From assembly GCA_002490725.1 (NCBI GenBank), contig DKUN01000013.1, positions 30,020 to 94,019 on the forward strand: a stretch of 64,000 nt of DNA, given 5' to 3'. Origin of the DNA: Porphyromonadaceae bacterium UBA7203. Its GTDB lineage: Bacteria > Bacteroidota > Bacteroidia > Bacteroidales > Muribaculaceae. Of the stretch, positions 25,407 through 33,129 are shown in pieces. Made by a program: the position numbers and the translations under genes. Below the pieces are notes generated by a model, which saw only the letters and a list, made by a program, of their open reading frames with translations, was not told the origin of the DNA and did not search any database. How positions within the stretch are numbered: the first letter of the stretch is position 1; every line of letters starts with the position of its first letter.

Positions 25407-26156
25407 ATGCTACGCAAATTTATCCGTCAGGGCCTGTCGGCCCTTGTGTTTATTGCTTCGTGTGCGGCGCCGGGTTTAGCTCAGGTGCCCTTTGATCGCG
25501 GCATGAAGGAAAAGACGGTTTTCGTGCCGAAAGGTCAGTGGATTGCCGGCGTAAGCGTCAGCTACACCGCCGAAAAACTCGACAACTATAAGTTTCTTAT
25601 TATTGAGGACCTTCAGGGCCGGGGCTACTCGTTCAAAGTCAGCCCCATGTGTATGTATGCCTTTGCCAATGACCTTGCTGCCGGCGGCCGGTTTTCATAC
25701 TCACGCTCGCTGATTAAGCTCGACGGAGCTTCAATCAAGCTTGCTTCCGACATGAACTATGATCTCGACCACCTCTATTCGTTGAGTCACAGTTATGGAG
25801 GAACGCTCCTTTTCAGAAACTACATAGCCCTGGGTAACTCGACCCGTTTCGGCATATTTAACGAAATCCAGCTGCAGCTTTCGGGAGGCCAGAGCAAACT
25901 TGCCACCGGAGTTGGCGAAACGCTGAGCGGCACTTACTCGAGGGTGTTCAACTGCAATGTTGGCGTTACGCCGGGCATGATAATGTTTCTCAACAACTAC
26001 TCGGCAATCGAGGTCAATATCGGTGTGCTCGGCTTTAACTTCCAGGACCGCAAGATGGTTACCGACCAGATCTACATTGCCAACATGAAGCGCCGCTCGG
26101 CTAACTTCAAAATCAATTTATTTTCAATAACATTCGGCACAGTGTTCTATATATGA
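25407..26156 (+). CDS. Outer-membrane beta-barrel-like protein, first of two paralogues
   Basis: 249 residues with a signal peptide (about 1-25, ending GLAQ). The mature part has alternating aromatic and polar strands and no charged helices, as in small outer-membrane barrels, and ends in an aromatic-hydrophobic FGTVFYI. It resembles the next gene: RNYIALGNSTRFGIFNE here against RNYVGLGRNKRFAVFNE there, and VPKGQWIAGVSVSY against IPRGQWNFGLTASY. No enzymatic motif is visible. I start at 25407 because the signal peptide begins there and a strong promoter ends seven bases before. The stop overlaps the next ATG by four bases. Confidence 0.75.
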   Translation: MLRKFIRQGLSALVFIASCAAPGLAQVPFDRGMKEKTVFVPKGQWIAGVSVSYTAEKLDNYKFLIIEDLQGRGYSFKVSPMCMYAFANDLAAGGRFSYSRSLIKLDGASIKLASDMNYDLDHLYSLSHSYGGTLLFRNYIALGNSTRFGIFNEIQLQLSGGQSKLATGVGETLSGTYSRVFNCNVGVTPGMIMFLNNYSAIEVNIGVLGFNFQDRKMVTDQIYIANMKRRSANFKINLFSITFGTVFYI

Positions 26157-27067
26157 TACCCGCATTTGTCAGACGTATAGCCCTTGTAGCCGCATGTTGG
26201 ACGGTATCTGCGGGCGCAGGAGCCGTGGAGCCGGTTCATCAGCCCGCGGTCGACTTTGCCGAGCGCGCAACTATCAGACAGACCGGAAAATATGCTGAAA
26301 AAACATTTCGCACTGCGTCAGACGTCCTTGACCAGGACCTGGTCATTGTCAACGGCACCGACACCGTGTCGATGATTCTGCCCCAGCGCAATTTCAGTCG
26401 TTATGATCGCGGACTGTTCAACTACCTGTTCATTCCCCGCGGGCAGTGGAACTTCGGGCTTACCGCCAGCTATGGCGAAGTAAACACTGAAGACATACAG
26501 CTGCTGTCGATTCTCACCGATATCAGCGTCAAGGGCAAGACGTATGCCATCAAACCGTCGGTCCACTACTTTTTTCGCCATAACCAGAGCGTCGGTCTCA
26601 AGATTGTCTACACCCACGCCCAGGCGGGTATCGGCTCGCTCGGCCTTGACATCGACGATGACATGAGCTTCCATCTTTCCAATGTTGACTACGTGTCGAC
26701 AACTTATTCGGGAGCCGTGACCTATCGCAACTATGTCGGACTCGGCCGCAACAAACGTTTCGCCGTGTTCAACGAGGTCGACCTTTCGTTTACGTCGGGT
26801 AGCAGCGACTTTACGCGCCTTTACAACAATGAGCCCAAACATACTCACACACGCATCAATGAAGTCGCCCTGAATTTCAGCCCCGGCATCTGCGTCTTCA
26901 TTATGGAAAACGTGAGCTTCAACCTTTCGTTCGGCGTGTTTGGTCTGAAATACCGCACGGAACATCAGGCAACCAACGGAATCGACGAAGGTACGCGCGT
27001 AAGTTCCGGCGCCAATTTCCGATTTAATATCTTCAATATCAACTTTGGCTTAGGTGTACACATTTAA
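26153..27067 (+). CDS. Outer-membrane beta-barrel-like protein, second paralogue
   Basis: 304 residues with a signal peptide (about 1-24). It shares order and motifs with the preceding protein (see that entry) but has about 45 more residues near the N-terminus, including the stretch LVIVNGTDTVSMILPQ. Tandem duplication followed by divergence is the simplest reading. The gene overlaps its neighbour upstream by four bases and the PCMD gene downstream by fourteen, so all three are probably translated from one message. Confidence 0.75.
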   Translation: MIPAFVRRIALVAACWTVSAGAGAVEPVHQPAVDFAERATIRQTGKYAEKTFRTASDVLDQDLVIVNGTDTVSMILPQRNFSRYDRGLFNYLFIPRGQWNFGLTASYGEVNTEDIQLLSILTDISVKGKTYAIKPSVHYFFRHNQSVGLKIVYTHAQAGIGSLGLDIDDDMSFHLSNVDYVSTTYSGAVTYRNYVGLGRNKRFAVFNEVDLSFTSGSSDFTRLYNNEPKHTHTRINEVALNFSPGICVFIMENVSFNLSFGVFGLKYRTEHQATNGIDEGTRVSSGANFRFNIFNINFGLGVHI

Positions 27068-28631
27068 TCGCATACTGACAGTGGTTGCAGTGGCGCTGGT
27101 CGCTCTGCTGACGGGCGGTTGCATTCATAACGACCTGCCTTACCCGCGCATTGCCGCCAACATCACCGATATCATGGTCGAGGGCCAGGCCAACGCGCCT
27201 GTCATTGACCCTCAGACCCGCACTATAACCATAGCCATGGACGAGGAGGCCGACCTTCAGCACGTTGCCCTGCTCAGCTATAAACTTGAACCCGAAGGCT
27301 GCACGGCCGTAGGCCTTGACCAAGAACTTAACCTCGTGCGTCCGCTTTACGTGACCGTCAGTCTGTATCAGGACTATGTCTGGACTATCAAAGCCACGCA
27401 GAACGTGGAGCGCTATATTACCATGTCATCGCAGATGGGTGCTCCGGTCATTGATGTTCCCGGCCGTCGCGTCATTGTCTACGTGCCCCGCGGAACCGAC
27501 CTGTCGCGCCTCAAGGTGCTGACAATGAAGCTCGGAAGCTCGGCTGCTGTAATGACTCCCGACATCGTCGGCGTGGAAACCGACTTTACGCGTCCGGTCG
27601 AGGTGGTGGTCAGCGACTATGGCCGCGAAAGCCTCTGGACCATCTATGTCGAAGTAATCGATGCGTCGGTGACGCTCACCGGCGTGGACGCATGGACGCG
27701 TGTGGCCTGGCTCAAGGCCAGTGTGGCCGATGAGAGCACCGGCGGATTTGAATATCGCCTCCAGGGCGCCGACGACTGGATCAGGGTGCCTCAGAACGAG
27801 GTTACGGCCGTTGCCGGTGTGATAACCGCCCGCCTCAGCCATCTGTCGCCGATGACCGCCTATGAGGTGCGCGCTTACTGTGGCAATGATGCTTCCGCAG
27901 CCGAGTCGTTCACAACCGGCGGGGAAATTCAGCTGCCGAACGCGACGTTCGACGAGTGGTGGCTCAGCGACAAGGTGTGGAACCCGTGGGCCGAGGGCGG
28001 TTCGCCCTATTGGGATACGGGTAACAAGGGCGCCGCGACGCTGGGCGACAGCAATTCGCAGCCTACCTCCGACACCCAGTCCGGCACCGGCTATGCCGCC
28101 CGTCTAAGCAGCGAGTTCAAGGGCATCGGCTCGCTCGGAAAACTTGCCGCCGGCAATATATTCACAGGCGTGTATGTGCGCACCGACGGCACGAACGGCA
28201 TTCTGAACTTCGGTCGCGAATTCTCGGCACGGCCAACACGCCTGCGCGCCATGTTTAAGTATAATTCAGCTCCTGTCAGTCATGTAGGCTCCGACGCGCG
28301 CTTTGCCGACTGGAAAGGCCGCCCCGATACGGCTCAGGTCTACATTGCCTTGACTGACTGGTCTGCACCCTACGAAATCCGCACGAATCCGCGCAACCAG
28401 CAGCTGTTTAATCCGGCCGACCCTCATGTCATTGCCTACGGCAGCTTTAGTTGTGGAGAGACCGTGGCCGACTGGACGCCGCTGTCGGTCAACCTCGAGT
28501 ATAGAAGCACGTCGCGTGTGCCCCGCTACATACTCATTGTCTGCACGGCCAGCAAGTATGGTGACTATTTTGTCGGCGGAGCCGGCTCTGTTTTAACAAT
28601 CGATGATTTAGTGCTCGAATATGACTACTGA
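27054..28631 (+). CDS. PCMD domain lipoprotein
   Basis: 525 residues. The lipobox is LLTGGC with Cys23. Two repeats of an immunoglobulin-like module (about 40-205) come first, then a fibronectin-type region (about 208-290), and the C-terminal 230 residues, from WWLSDKVWNPWAE through DLVLEYDY, form the putative carbohydrate metabolism (PCMD) domain. PCMD proteins are frequent in Bacteroidales outer-membrane loci and are thought to bind glycans. The start is GTG at 27054, inside the end of the barrel gene. It overlaps the following DUF1599 gene by 11 bases. Confidence 0.85.
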   Translation: MYTFNRILTVVAVALVALLTGGCIHNDLPYPRIAANITDIMVEGQANAPVIDPQTRTITIAMDEEADLQHVALLSYKLEPEGCTAVGLDQELNLVRPLYVTVSLYQDYVWTIKATQNVERYITMSSQMGAPVIDVPGRRVIVYVPRGTDLSRLKVLTMKLGSSAAVMTPDIVGVETDFTRPVEVVVSDYGRESLWTIYVEVIDASVTLTGVDAWTRVAWLKASVADESTGGFEYRLQGADDWIRVPQNEVTAVAGVITARLSHLSPMTAYEVRAYCGNDASAAESFTTGGEIQLPNATFDEWWLSDKVWNPWAEGGSPYWDTGNKGAATLGDSNSQPTSDTQSGTGYAARLSSEFKGIGSLGKLAAGNIFTGVYVRTDGTNGILNFGREFSARPTRLRAMFKYNSAPVSHVGSDARFADWKGRPDTAQVYIALTDWSAPYEIRTNPRNQQLFNPADPHVIAYGSFSCGETVADWTPLSVNLEYRSTSRVPRYILIVCTASKYGDYFVGGAGSVLTIDDLVLEYDY

Positions 28632-29163
28632 ACAACAGTTTGACGCCGCTATGGAGCGCTGCCGCTCCCTGTTTGTCAAGAAACTTCATGATTACCAGCC
28701 CGCGTGGAGGGTACTTCGCCCTTCGTCGCTCACCGATCAGATATATATCAAGGCCAAACGCATCCGAGAGTTGCAGATGCTGGGCGGCGACAAGGCTTCG
28801 GCCGTGGGAGAGGGCATCCTGCCTGAATTTATCGGCATAATCAACTATGGCATCATAGGGCTGATTCAGCTTGAACTCTGCCCGACCTGTTCTGCTGACA
28901 TTACGGTGCAACAGGCCATTGAGATGTATGACCGCCACGTGGCGCGCATCCGCTCGCTGCTCATTGCCAAGAATCATGACTATGGCGAGGCGTGGCGCGA
29001 CATGCGCGTGAGCAGCTATGTCGACCTGATTCTGATGAAGATTCTGCGCACCAAGCAGATTGAAAATCTGGGTGGGGCAACTCTTGTCAGCGAAGGAATC
29101 GACGCGAACTATATGGATATGGTGAACTATTCTGTATTCGCCATAATCAAGTTGACGGAATGA
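28621..29163 (+). CDS. DUF1599 protein with internal duplication
   Basis: 180 residues made of two copies of the same unit. Compare KKLHDYQPAWRVLRPSS (first half, from about residue 20) with AKNHDYGEAWRDMRVSS (second half, from about 117); each is followed by a KxxRxxELQMLGG or KxxRTKQIENLGG segment and an NYGIIGLI or NYSVFAII helix. This family has been called a nucleotide-modification associated domain, but the substrate is unknown. It is cytoplasmic by sequence, unlike its neighbours. It overlaps both flanking genes. Confidence 0.85.
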   Translation: MTTEQQFDAAMERCRSLFVKKLHDYQPAWRVLRPSSLTDQIYIKAKRIRELQMLGGDKASAVGEGILPEFIGIINYGIIGLIQLELCPTCSADITVQQAIEMYDRHVARIRSLLIAKNHDYGEAWRDMRVSSYVDLILMKILRTKQIENLGGATLVSEGIDANYMDMVNYSVFAIIKLTE

Positions 29164-30416
29164 GTATTGCCGTGTGGATAGCCCGCCTGATACTCGGCGG
29201 CACATTCATTCTCAGCGGGGTCACAAAGATGGTCGACCCTTACGGCACTCTGACTAAAATAGAAGCATATCTCGGAGCCTGGGGGCTCGATGGCGTGGTT
29301 GCGCCCGGACTGGCCCTCGTTGGCGGTTGCGCGCTGGCCATGGTGGAGTTTGTGGTCGGAGTGATGCTGGCCACCGGTTCATTGCGCCGCTCGGCCGCGT
29401 GGCTCGCATTGGCCATCATGGCGTTCATGTTGCCGCTTACGGTCTATATAGCCGTGGCTGATCCGGTTGAAGACTGCGGCTGTTTCGGCGACTTCCTTGT
29501 CATATCCAATGTGGCCACGATGCTTAAAAACTTCGTGCTCATGGTGCCGGCCGTTTTTCTGGCAATCTATAACCGTCGCGCGCGCTGGCTTTTCGCTCCG
29601 TGGATTCAGTGGGTGCAGATTGCGGCGGCGGTTGTGTTCATGCTCATTCTTTCCGTCATTGGCTATCATGAGCAGCCGTTGCTTGACTTCAGGGCCTATC
29701 CGGTCGGTGAACCGCTCGTTGACGGCGATGACGGTGAAGTGGTCTATGTTTATGAAAAAGATGGCCTCAAGCGCGAGTTTGCCGACGATGAACTGCCCGA
29801 TGAAAGTGAGGGCTGGGAGTTTGTCGATGCCCGGGTTGTCGTGGCTGATTCGGGCAAAATGCTCGCCCTGTTTGACCGCGAGGATGGCGGCGAGGTGACC
29901 GACGAGGTAATTTCGTCAGACATGCCGGGTCAGATGATTCTGCTGATTCCTCATCCGTCGGCTGCCGGTGCTGCCGGTAGCTATACCGCCAACGAGCTTC
30001 AGAGTGCAATGGAGAGCCGCTTCGGCGAGGGTTCGTTCATTGCCGTTACGGCGGCTGATTCAGTAGCCGTTGCCGATGCTCTTGACCTAATGATGGCTAC
30101 ATATCCCGTCTATTATGCCGACTCGAAGGCGATCATGGCGGTGGCGCGCGGCGAGATGGCCGTCGTTTACCTGCGCGACGGCATAGTTGCCTGGAAGCGG
30201 ACGCTGTCGTCTATTAATCTCGACCGGCTAACGGCTGACTCTGATATCGCCGAGATTTATGCCATCGACGGTCCGCGCCTGTTCGGCCGGCTGACGCTTG
30301 CCTACGTGGCGGCCAACGTTGTTATCTTCATTATAGGGCTGCTGCCGTTTGCCGGACGTCTGCGCCGACGCCGCAAAAGCGCAGCGGCGACGGCGCCTAC
30401 TCCTGAACGGTCTTGA
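29160..30416 (+). CDS. DoxX/MauE-type membrane protein with C-terminal extension
   Basis: 418 residues. The first 135 residues form the four-helix DoxX/MauE fold, with the redox-type motif EDCGCFGDF (Cys106, Cys108). Two further hydrophobic stretches follow near 145-175, then a long soluble domain to about 380, a last helix near 385-405 and a basic tail. The motif and the MauE fold suggest electron transfer or thiol chemistry at the membrane. In several Bacteroidetes I recall a DUF1599-DoxX pair next to tpiA; that neighbour is absent here. It overlaps the DUF1599 gene by four bases and the convergent acetyltransferase by 20. Confidence 0.8.
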   Translation: MSIAVWIARLILGGTFILSGVTKMVDPYGTLTKIEAYLGAWGLDGVVAPGLALVGGCALAMVEFVVGVMLATGSLRRSAAWLALAIMAFMLPLTVYIAVADPVEDCGCFGDFLVISNVATMLKNFVLMVPAVFLAIYNRRARWLFAPWIQWVQIAAAVVFMLILSVIGYHEQPLLDFRAYPVGEPLVDGDDGEVVYVYEKDGLKREFADDELPDESEGWEFVDARVVVADSGKMLALFDREDGGEVTDEVISSDMPGQMILLIPHPSAAGAAGSYTANELQSAMESRFGEGSFIAVTAADSVAVADALDLMMATYPVYYADSKAIMAVARGEMAVVYLRDGIVAWKRTLSSINLDRLTADSDIAEIYAIDGPRLFGRLTLAYVAANVVIFIIGLLPFAGRLRRRRKSAAATAPTPERS

Positions 30417-30972
30417 TGATGCGGGCGGGATTGCCGCCGACCACTGAATTGTCGGGCACGTCGTGTGTCACGACCGAGCCTGCGCCGATAACGCAGTTGT
30501 TGCCTATGGTCACGCCTGGCAGAATTGTAGCTCCGCCTCCAATCCAGACGCTGTTGCCTATGGTGACCGGCTCGGCCCATTCTGCACCCGTGTTGCGATG
30601 GGCGGGAGTGAGCGGATGGCAAGCCGTGTAGATGCTTACGTTCGGCCCGATGAAGCAGTGGTCGCCTATGGTGACGAGGGCCTCGTCGAGAATGGTCAGG
30701 TTGAAGTTGGCAAAGAAGTCTTCGCCAATCAGAATGTTGCATCCATAGTCGCACCGGAAGGGCTGGTTGAAATGAAAGCGTTTGCCCGTTCGCCCGAGTA
30801 TGCGGCGCAGCAGCGAGCGCTGCGATTCGGAATCCATCGGCATCAGGTCGTTGAATTCGCGAATGAGGTTGCGGGTACGTGCGAGCCGGAGGTGAAATTC
30901 GGGGTGCATGGCGTCGTAGATTTCGCCCGAGAGCATTTTCTGCCACTCACGTTCAAATTCAGGGTCTGTCAT
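30397..30972 (-). CDS. Sugar O-acetyltransferase (LbH hexapeptide repeat)
   Basis: 191 residues of the maltose/galactoside O-acetyltransferase type. The N-terminal motif near EREWQKMLSGEIYDA precedes a left-handed beta-helix with repeats such as VTIGNSVWIGGGATILPGV and IGNNCVIGAGSVV. The family His is likely in the YTACHPL segment. Acetyl-CoA is the donor and a sugar or short polyol the usual acceptor. The gene overlaps the convergent DoxX gene by 20 bases. Confidence 0.92.
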   Translation of the reverse strand: MTDPEFEREWQKMLSGEIYDAMHPEFHLRLARTRNLIREFNDLMPMDSESQRSLLRRILGRTGKRFHFNQPFRCDYGCNILIGEDFFANFNLTILDEALVTIGDHCFIGPNVSIYTACHPLTPAHRNTGAEWAEPVTIGNSVWIGGGATILPGVTIGNNCVIGAGSVVTHDVPDNSVVGGNPARIIKTVQE

Positions 30973-30987
30973 AAGGTCAGTAGGGTT

Positions 30988-31025
30988 AAAAATCAGGAGG
31001 ATATGCCGTTGCGGGCATATCCTCC
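30988..31025 (-). terminator. Rho-independent terminator after rpmA
   Basis: GGAGGATATGCC and GGCATATCCTCC form a 12-bp stem (30996-31007 and 31014-31025) with a 6-base loop. On the minus strand it follows the rpmA stop, and a T-run comes after it. Confidence 0.85.
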
Positions 31026-31053
31026 GAAGTCGTTTGTCAGCTGAAGCCCGAAA

Positions 31054-31317
31054 TTAAGCTTCGGCGATGGGGGTTACGTTGATGAAACGGCGTCCGTTGC
31101 GACCTTCGGTGAAGAGCACGGTGCCATCGATCAGAGCGTAGATGGTGTGGTCCTTGCCCATGCCTACATTGAGGCCGGGGTGGTGAACTGTGCCACGCTG
31201 GCGCTTGATGATGTTGCCTGCCTTGGCGAACTGGCCGCCAAAAATCTTAACACCCAGACGTTTGCTTTCTGATTCACGGCCGTTCTTAGAACTGCCGACA
31301 CCTTTCTTATGTGCCAT
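31054..31317 (-). CDS. rpmA: 50S ribosomal protein L27
   Basis: 87 residues starting MAHKKGVGSSKNGRESESK, the standard N-terminus that reaches the peptidyl-transferase centre. It lacks the cleaved extension seen in Firmicutes. Second gene of the rplU-rpmA pair. Confidence 0.98.
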   Translation of the reverse strand: MAHKKGVGSSKNGRESESKRLGVKIFGGQFAKAGNIIKRQRGTVHHPGLNVGMGKDHTIYALIDGTVLFTEGRNGRRFINVTPIAEA

Positions 31318-31351
31318 TTTACTGTCAGATTGGTTTTATGGGGTTAAACAA

Positions 31352-31672
31352 TTAAGCGACAATTTCTTTAATCACCACCTGGGTGAAGCACTGACGATGG
31401 CCGTTTTTGCGGCGATAGTCCTTGCGGCGCTTTTTCTTGAACACGATGACCTTGTCGCCCTTGACGAGCTGCTGCTTGACTTCGCAGACAACCTTGGCGC
31501 CGGCTACGGTGGGCGCGCCTACGGTTACTGCACCATCGGCGTCAACCAGCAGTACGCGGTCAAACTCAACGGCGCTTCCTTCCTTGGCTTCGTCGCCGAG
31601 GTAGTGAACATAAAGGAACTTGTCCTTTTCGGCCTTAAACTGCTGGCCCTGGATTTCTACAATTACGTACAT
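31352..31672 (-). CDS. rplU: 50S ribosomal protein L21
   Basis: 106 residues, full length: MYVIVEIQGQQFKAEKDKF opens the family and KKKRRKDYRRKNGHRQ closes the rRNA-binding tail. First gene of rplU-rpmA, with a promoter at 31770-31777 and a leader of about 90 bases. Confidence 0.98.
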   Translation of the reverse strand: MYVIVEIQGQQFKAEKDKFLYVHYLGDEAKEGSAVEFDRVLLVDADGAVTVGAPTVAGAKVVCEVKQQLVKGDKVIVFKKKRRKDYRRKNGHRQCFTQVVIKEIVA

Positions 31673-31702
31673 TTACGTTTGATAGTTAGATGGTTAGGTC
31701 CG

Positions 31703-31744
31703 ACGGGCGGCTTCGCTTGATGCGTCGCGCTTTCTCGAGCCCGT
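31703..31744 (-). promoter_or_regulatory. Possible structured leader of rplU
   Basis: In the roughly 90-base leader, ACGGGC (31703-31708) can pair with GCCCGT (31739-31744) across a GC-rich loop. It might bind L21 as an autoregulatory site, but the pairing is short. Confidence 0.25.
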
Positions 31745-31769
31745 GCGAATATAATACTTAAAGCGACCG

Positions 31770-31800
31770 CAAATTTACGAAAACTTTTTTACCCTCACAA
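31770..31800 (-). promoter_or_regulatory. Promoter of rplU-rpmA
   Basis: TTTG reading from 31801, 20 bases, then TAAATTTG at 31777-31770 on the minus strand. Exact fit to the Bacteroidetes consensus. Confidence 0.75.
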
Positions 31801-31814
31801 ATTTTCGTATAAAA

Positions 31815-31845
31815 TTGTTTATTAGGAAAAAAAGCGCTAATTTTG
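31815..31845 (+). promoter_or_regulatory. Promoter of the candidate RNA
   Basis: TTG at 31815-31817, 20 bases, TAATTTTG at 31838-31845. It diverges from the rplU promoter. No open reading frame begins near it. Confidence 0.75.
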
Positions 31846-31849
31846 CGCA

Positions 31850-32180
31850 GCTGACCGATTCGCAGAAGCCCGGTCGCGGGCTCAACGGGTGGGGTAGGCA
31901 TGACATATTCATGAAAGCGTTTATCGGCGCTCATTCCTGACGGTTAGAAACTTCGCAACTTTCTTAATTCTCAGTCACGGATGCAGACAACGATAGATGC
32001 CTGGTAGATTATATATTGTGTGTGGAGTAATCCGCGTCTGCGTCAGTCGCATCCAGCCGGCTGCCGGCGTCTGTACATGTAATCTGCGTGAGGCTTCTGC
32101 GTTGTCCAATCCACTGAGAAGGGCAATGCGAAGGCCTCTAACCGTGGAGCGGGCAACAGATACAGGTCCTCGCGCTTTTT
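31850..32180 (+). ncRNA. Candidate structured RNA, about 330 nt, unidentified
   Basis: A 560-base stretch without genes holds a good promoter, several helices, and a run of eight T near 32176. Visible helices: AGCCCG/CGGGCT (31867-31872 with 31877-31882); GCAGAC/GTCTGC (31983-31988 with 32036-32041) enclosing GATTA/TAATC (32007-32011 with 32028-32032); GCCGG/CCGGC (32056-32068); and a long stem of about 17 pairs with G-U pairs and one bulge (32090-32107 with 32121-32138). GACC near 31853 can meet GGTC near 32166 as a closing stem. I do not find the RNase P GAGGAAAGTCC, a tmRNA acceptor end, or an SRP loop. A 6S/Bacteroidales-1 type RNA is possible. It might instead be a long leader for 32234. 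Confidence 0.5.
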
Positions 32181-32233
32181 TTTATTGATTTCAGCGGCCG
32201 ACGAGACGGCCCCGAAGGCTACGTAGTTACATT

Positions 32234-33127
32234 ATGCTTTCAATGTTCAAACGCGCGTGTGTAGTGTTGTCGCTGATGGCGGCGACGGTTTCCTTGTCGG
32301 CTAAACAGACCATAACGTTGCTCGACGGCAGCGAGCTGGATGTGAAAATTGTGACAGTCGGCACCGACGGAGTTTCCTATAAGTTGCTGTCGAATCCCGA
32401 CGGCCCGACCTACACAACGGCGCGAAGCAAAATCTTTTTCATTACCTACGACGATGGAACCAAGGAGGTTATTACTCCGATGGATGCGCCGGCTCAGGAA
32501 GGCGGCTCTCAGGGTCAGGCTATGACGAACTCGCTGGTGTCGACTCTGACGAATTCGTTGACCATACCGTCTGTCGAGCCGAAAAACTATTTTCCAAAAA
32601 TTACGTTCTTTCCGCGTGTCAATGTCGGTTTCCATGCTACCCCGAGCGGCTACAAGGATAGTTTTGACCTTGACTGGGGCGGATTTGCATGGGCGTGTGA
32701 CCTGAATGTGCTGTTCCCGACCGGAAACACTTCGGCTGTCACCGTGGGTGCGGGCCTGGCGGGGCTGAGCGGCGACCTCAGAATGCTCTATTCCATCGGC
32801 GACAAAAATTATAATGAAAAGGTAGGCGACCTTGAAGCCATGTATTTTACCTTGCCGATAGGGTATTACTACAAGTGTGGCGACTGGTTCACGTTCGGAC
32901 TCGGCAACCGCTTCGAGTTTTTGGTTTCGCAGAAGTCAGGAGGCCAAAAAGTCGAAGATGCCTTCAATGTGTTTCGCACCGCGCTATTTATGGAAGGCCT
33001 GGCTACGATTGGCCACTTGAGCATGGGTGCCCAGATAATGCTTAATCTGACCAGCGCCTTCAAGGGCGAAGGTCTCGACTGGTCGCCGACTTTCGGGGTG
33101 TACTTCACGGCATCATATTGCTTCTGA
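32234..33127 (+). CDS. Outer-membrane beta-barrel-like protein with N-terminal signalling-type module
   Basis: 297 residues. A signal peptide (about 1-23, ending LSA) is followed by a short module (about 27-80) in which DGSELDVKIV and KIFFITYDDGTKEVI stand out, a Gln/Ser linker, and then from about 120 a barrel-like region with many Gly and aromatic residues ending GVYFTASYCF. The N-terminal module recurs in the next protein. An ATG at 32243 is an alternative start. The gene lies about 55 bases after the T-run of the candidate RNA, so RNA and gene may share a transcript. Confidence 0.75.
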   Translation: MLSMFKRACVVLSLMAATVSLSAKQTITLLDGSELDVKIVTVGTDGVSYKLLSNPDGPTYTTARSKIFFITYDDGTKEVITPMDAPAQEGGSQGQAMTNSLVSTLTNSLTIPSVEPKNYFPKITFFPRVNVGFHATPSGYKDSFDLDWGGFAWACDLNVLFPTGNTSAVTVGAGLAGLSGDLRMLYSIGDKNYNEKVGDLEAMYFTLPIGYYYKCGDWFTFGLGNRFEFLVSQKSGGQKVEDAFNVFRTALFMEGLATIGHLSMGAQIMLNLTSAFKGEGLDWSPTFGVYFTASYCF

Positions 33128-33129
33128 CT

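Noticed and set aside
31850..32180. RNase P RNA, tmRNA or SRP RNA
   Set aside because: The RNase P GAGGAAAGTCC core, the tmRNA acceptor end and tag, and the SRP RNA loop are all missing. It is kept as an unidentified RNA.
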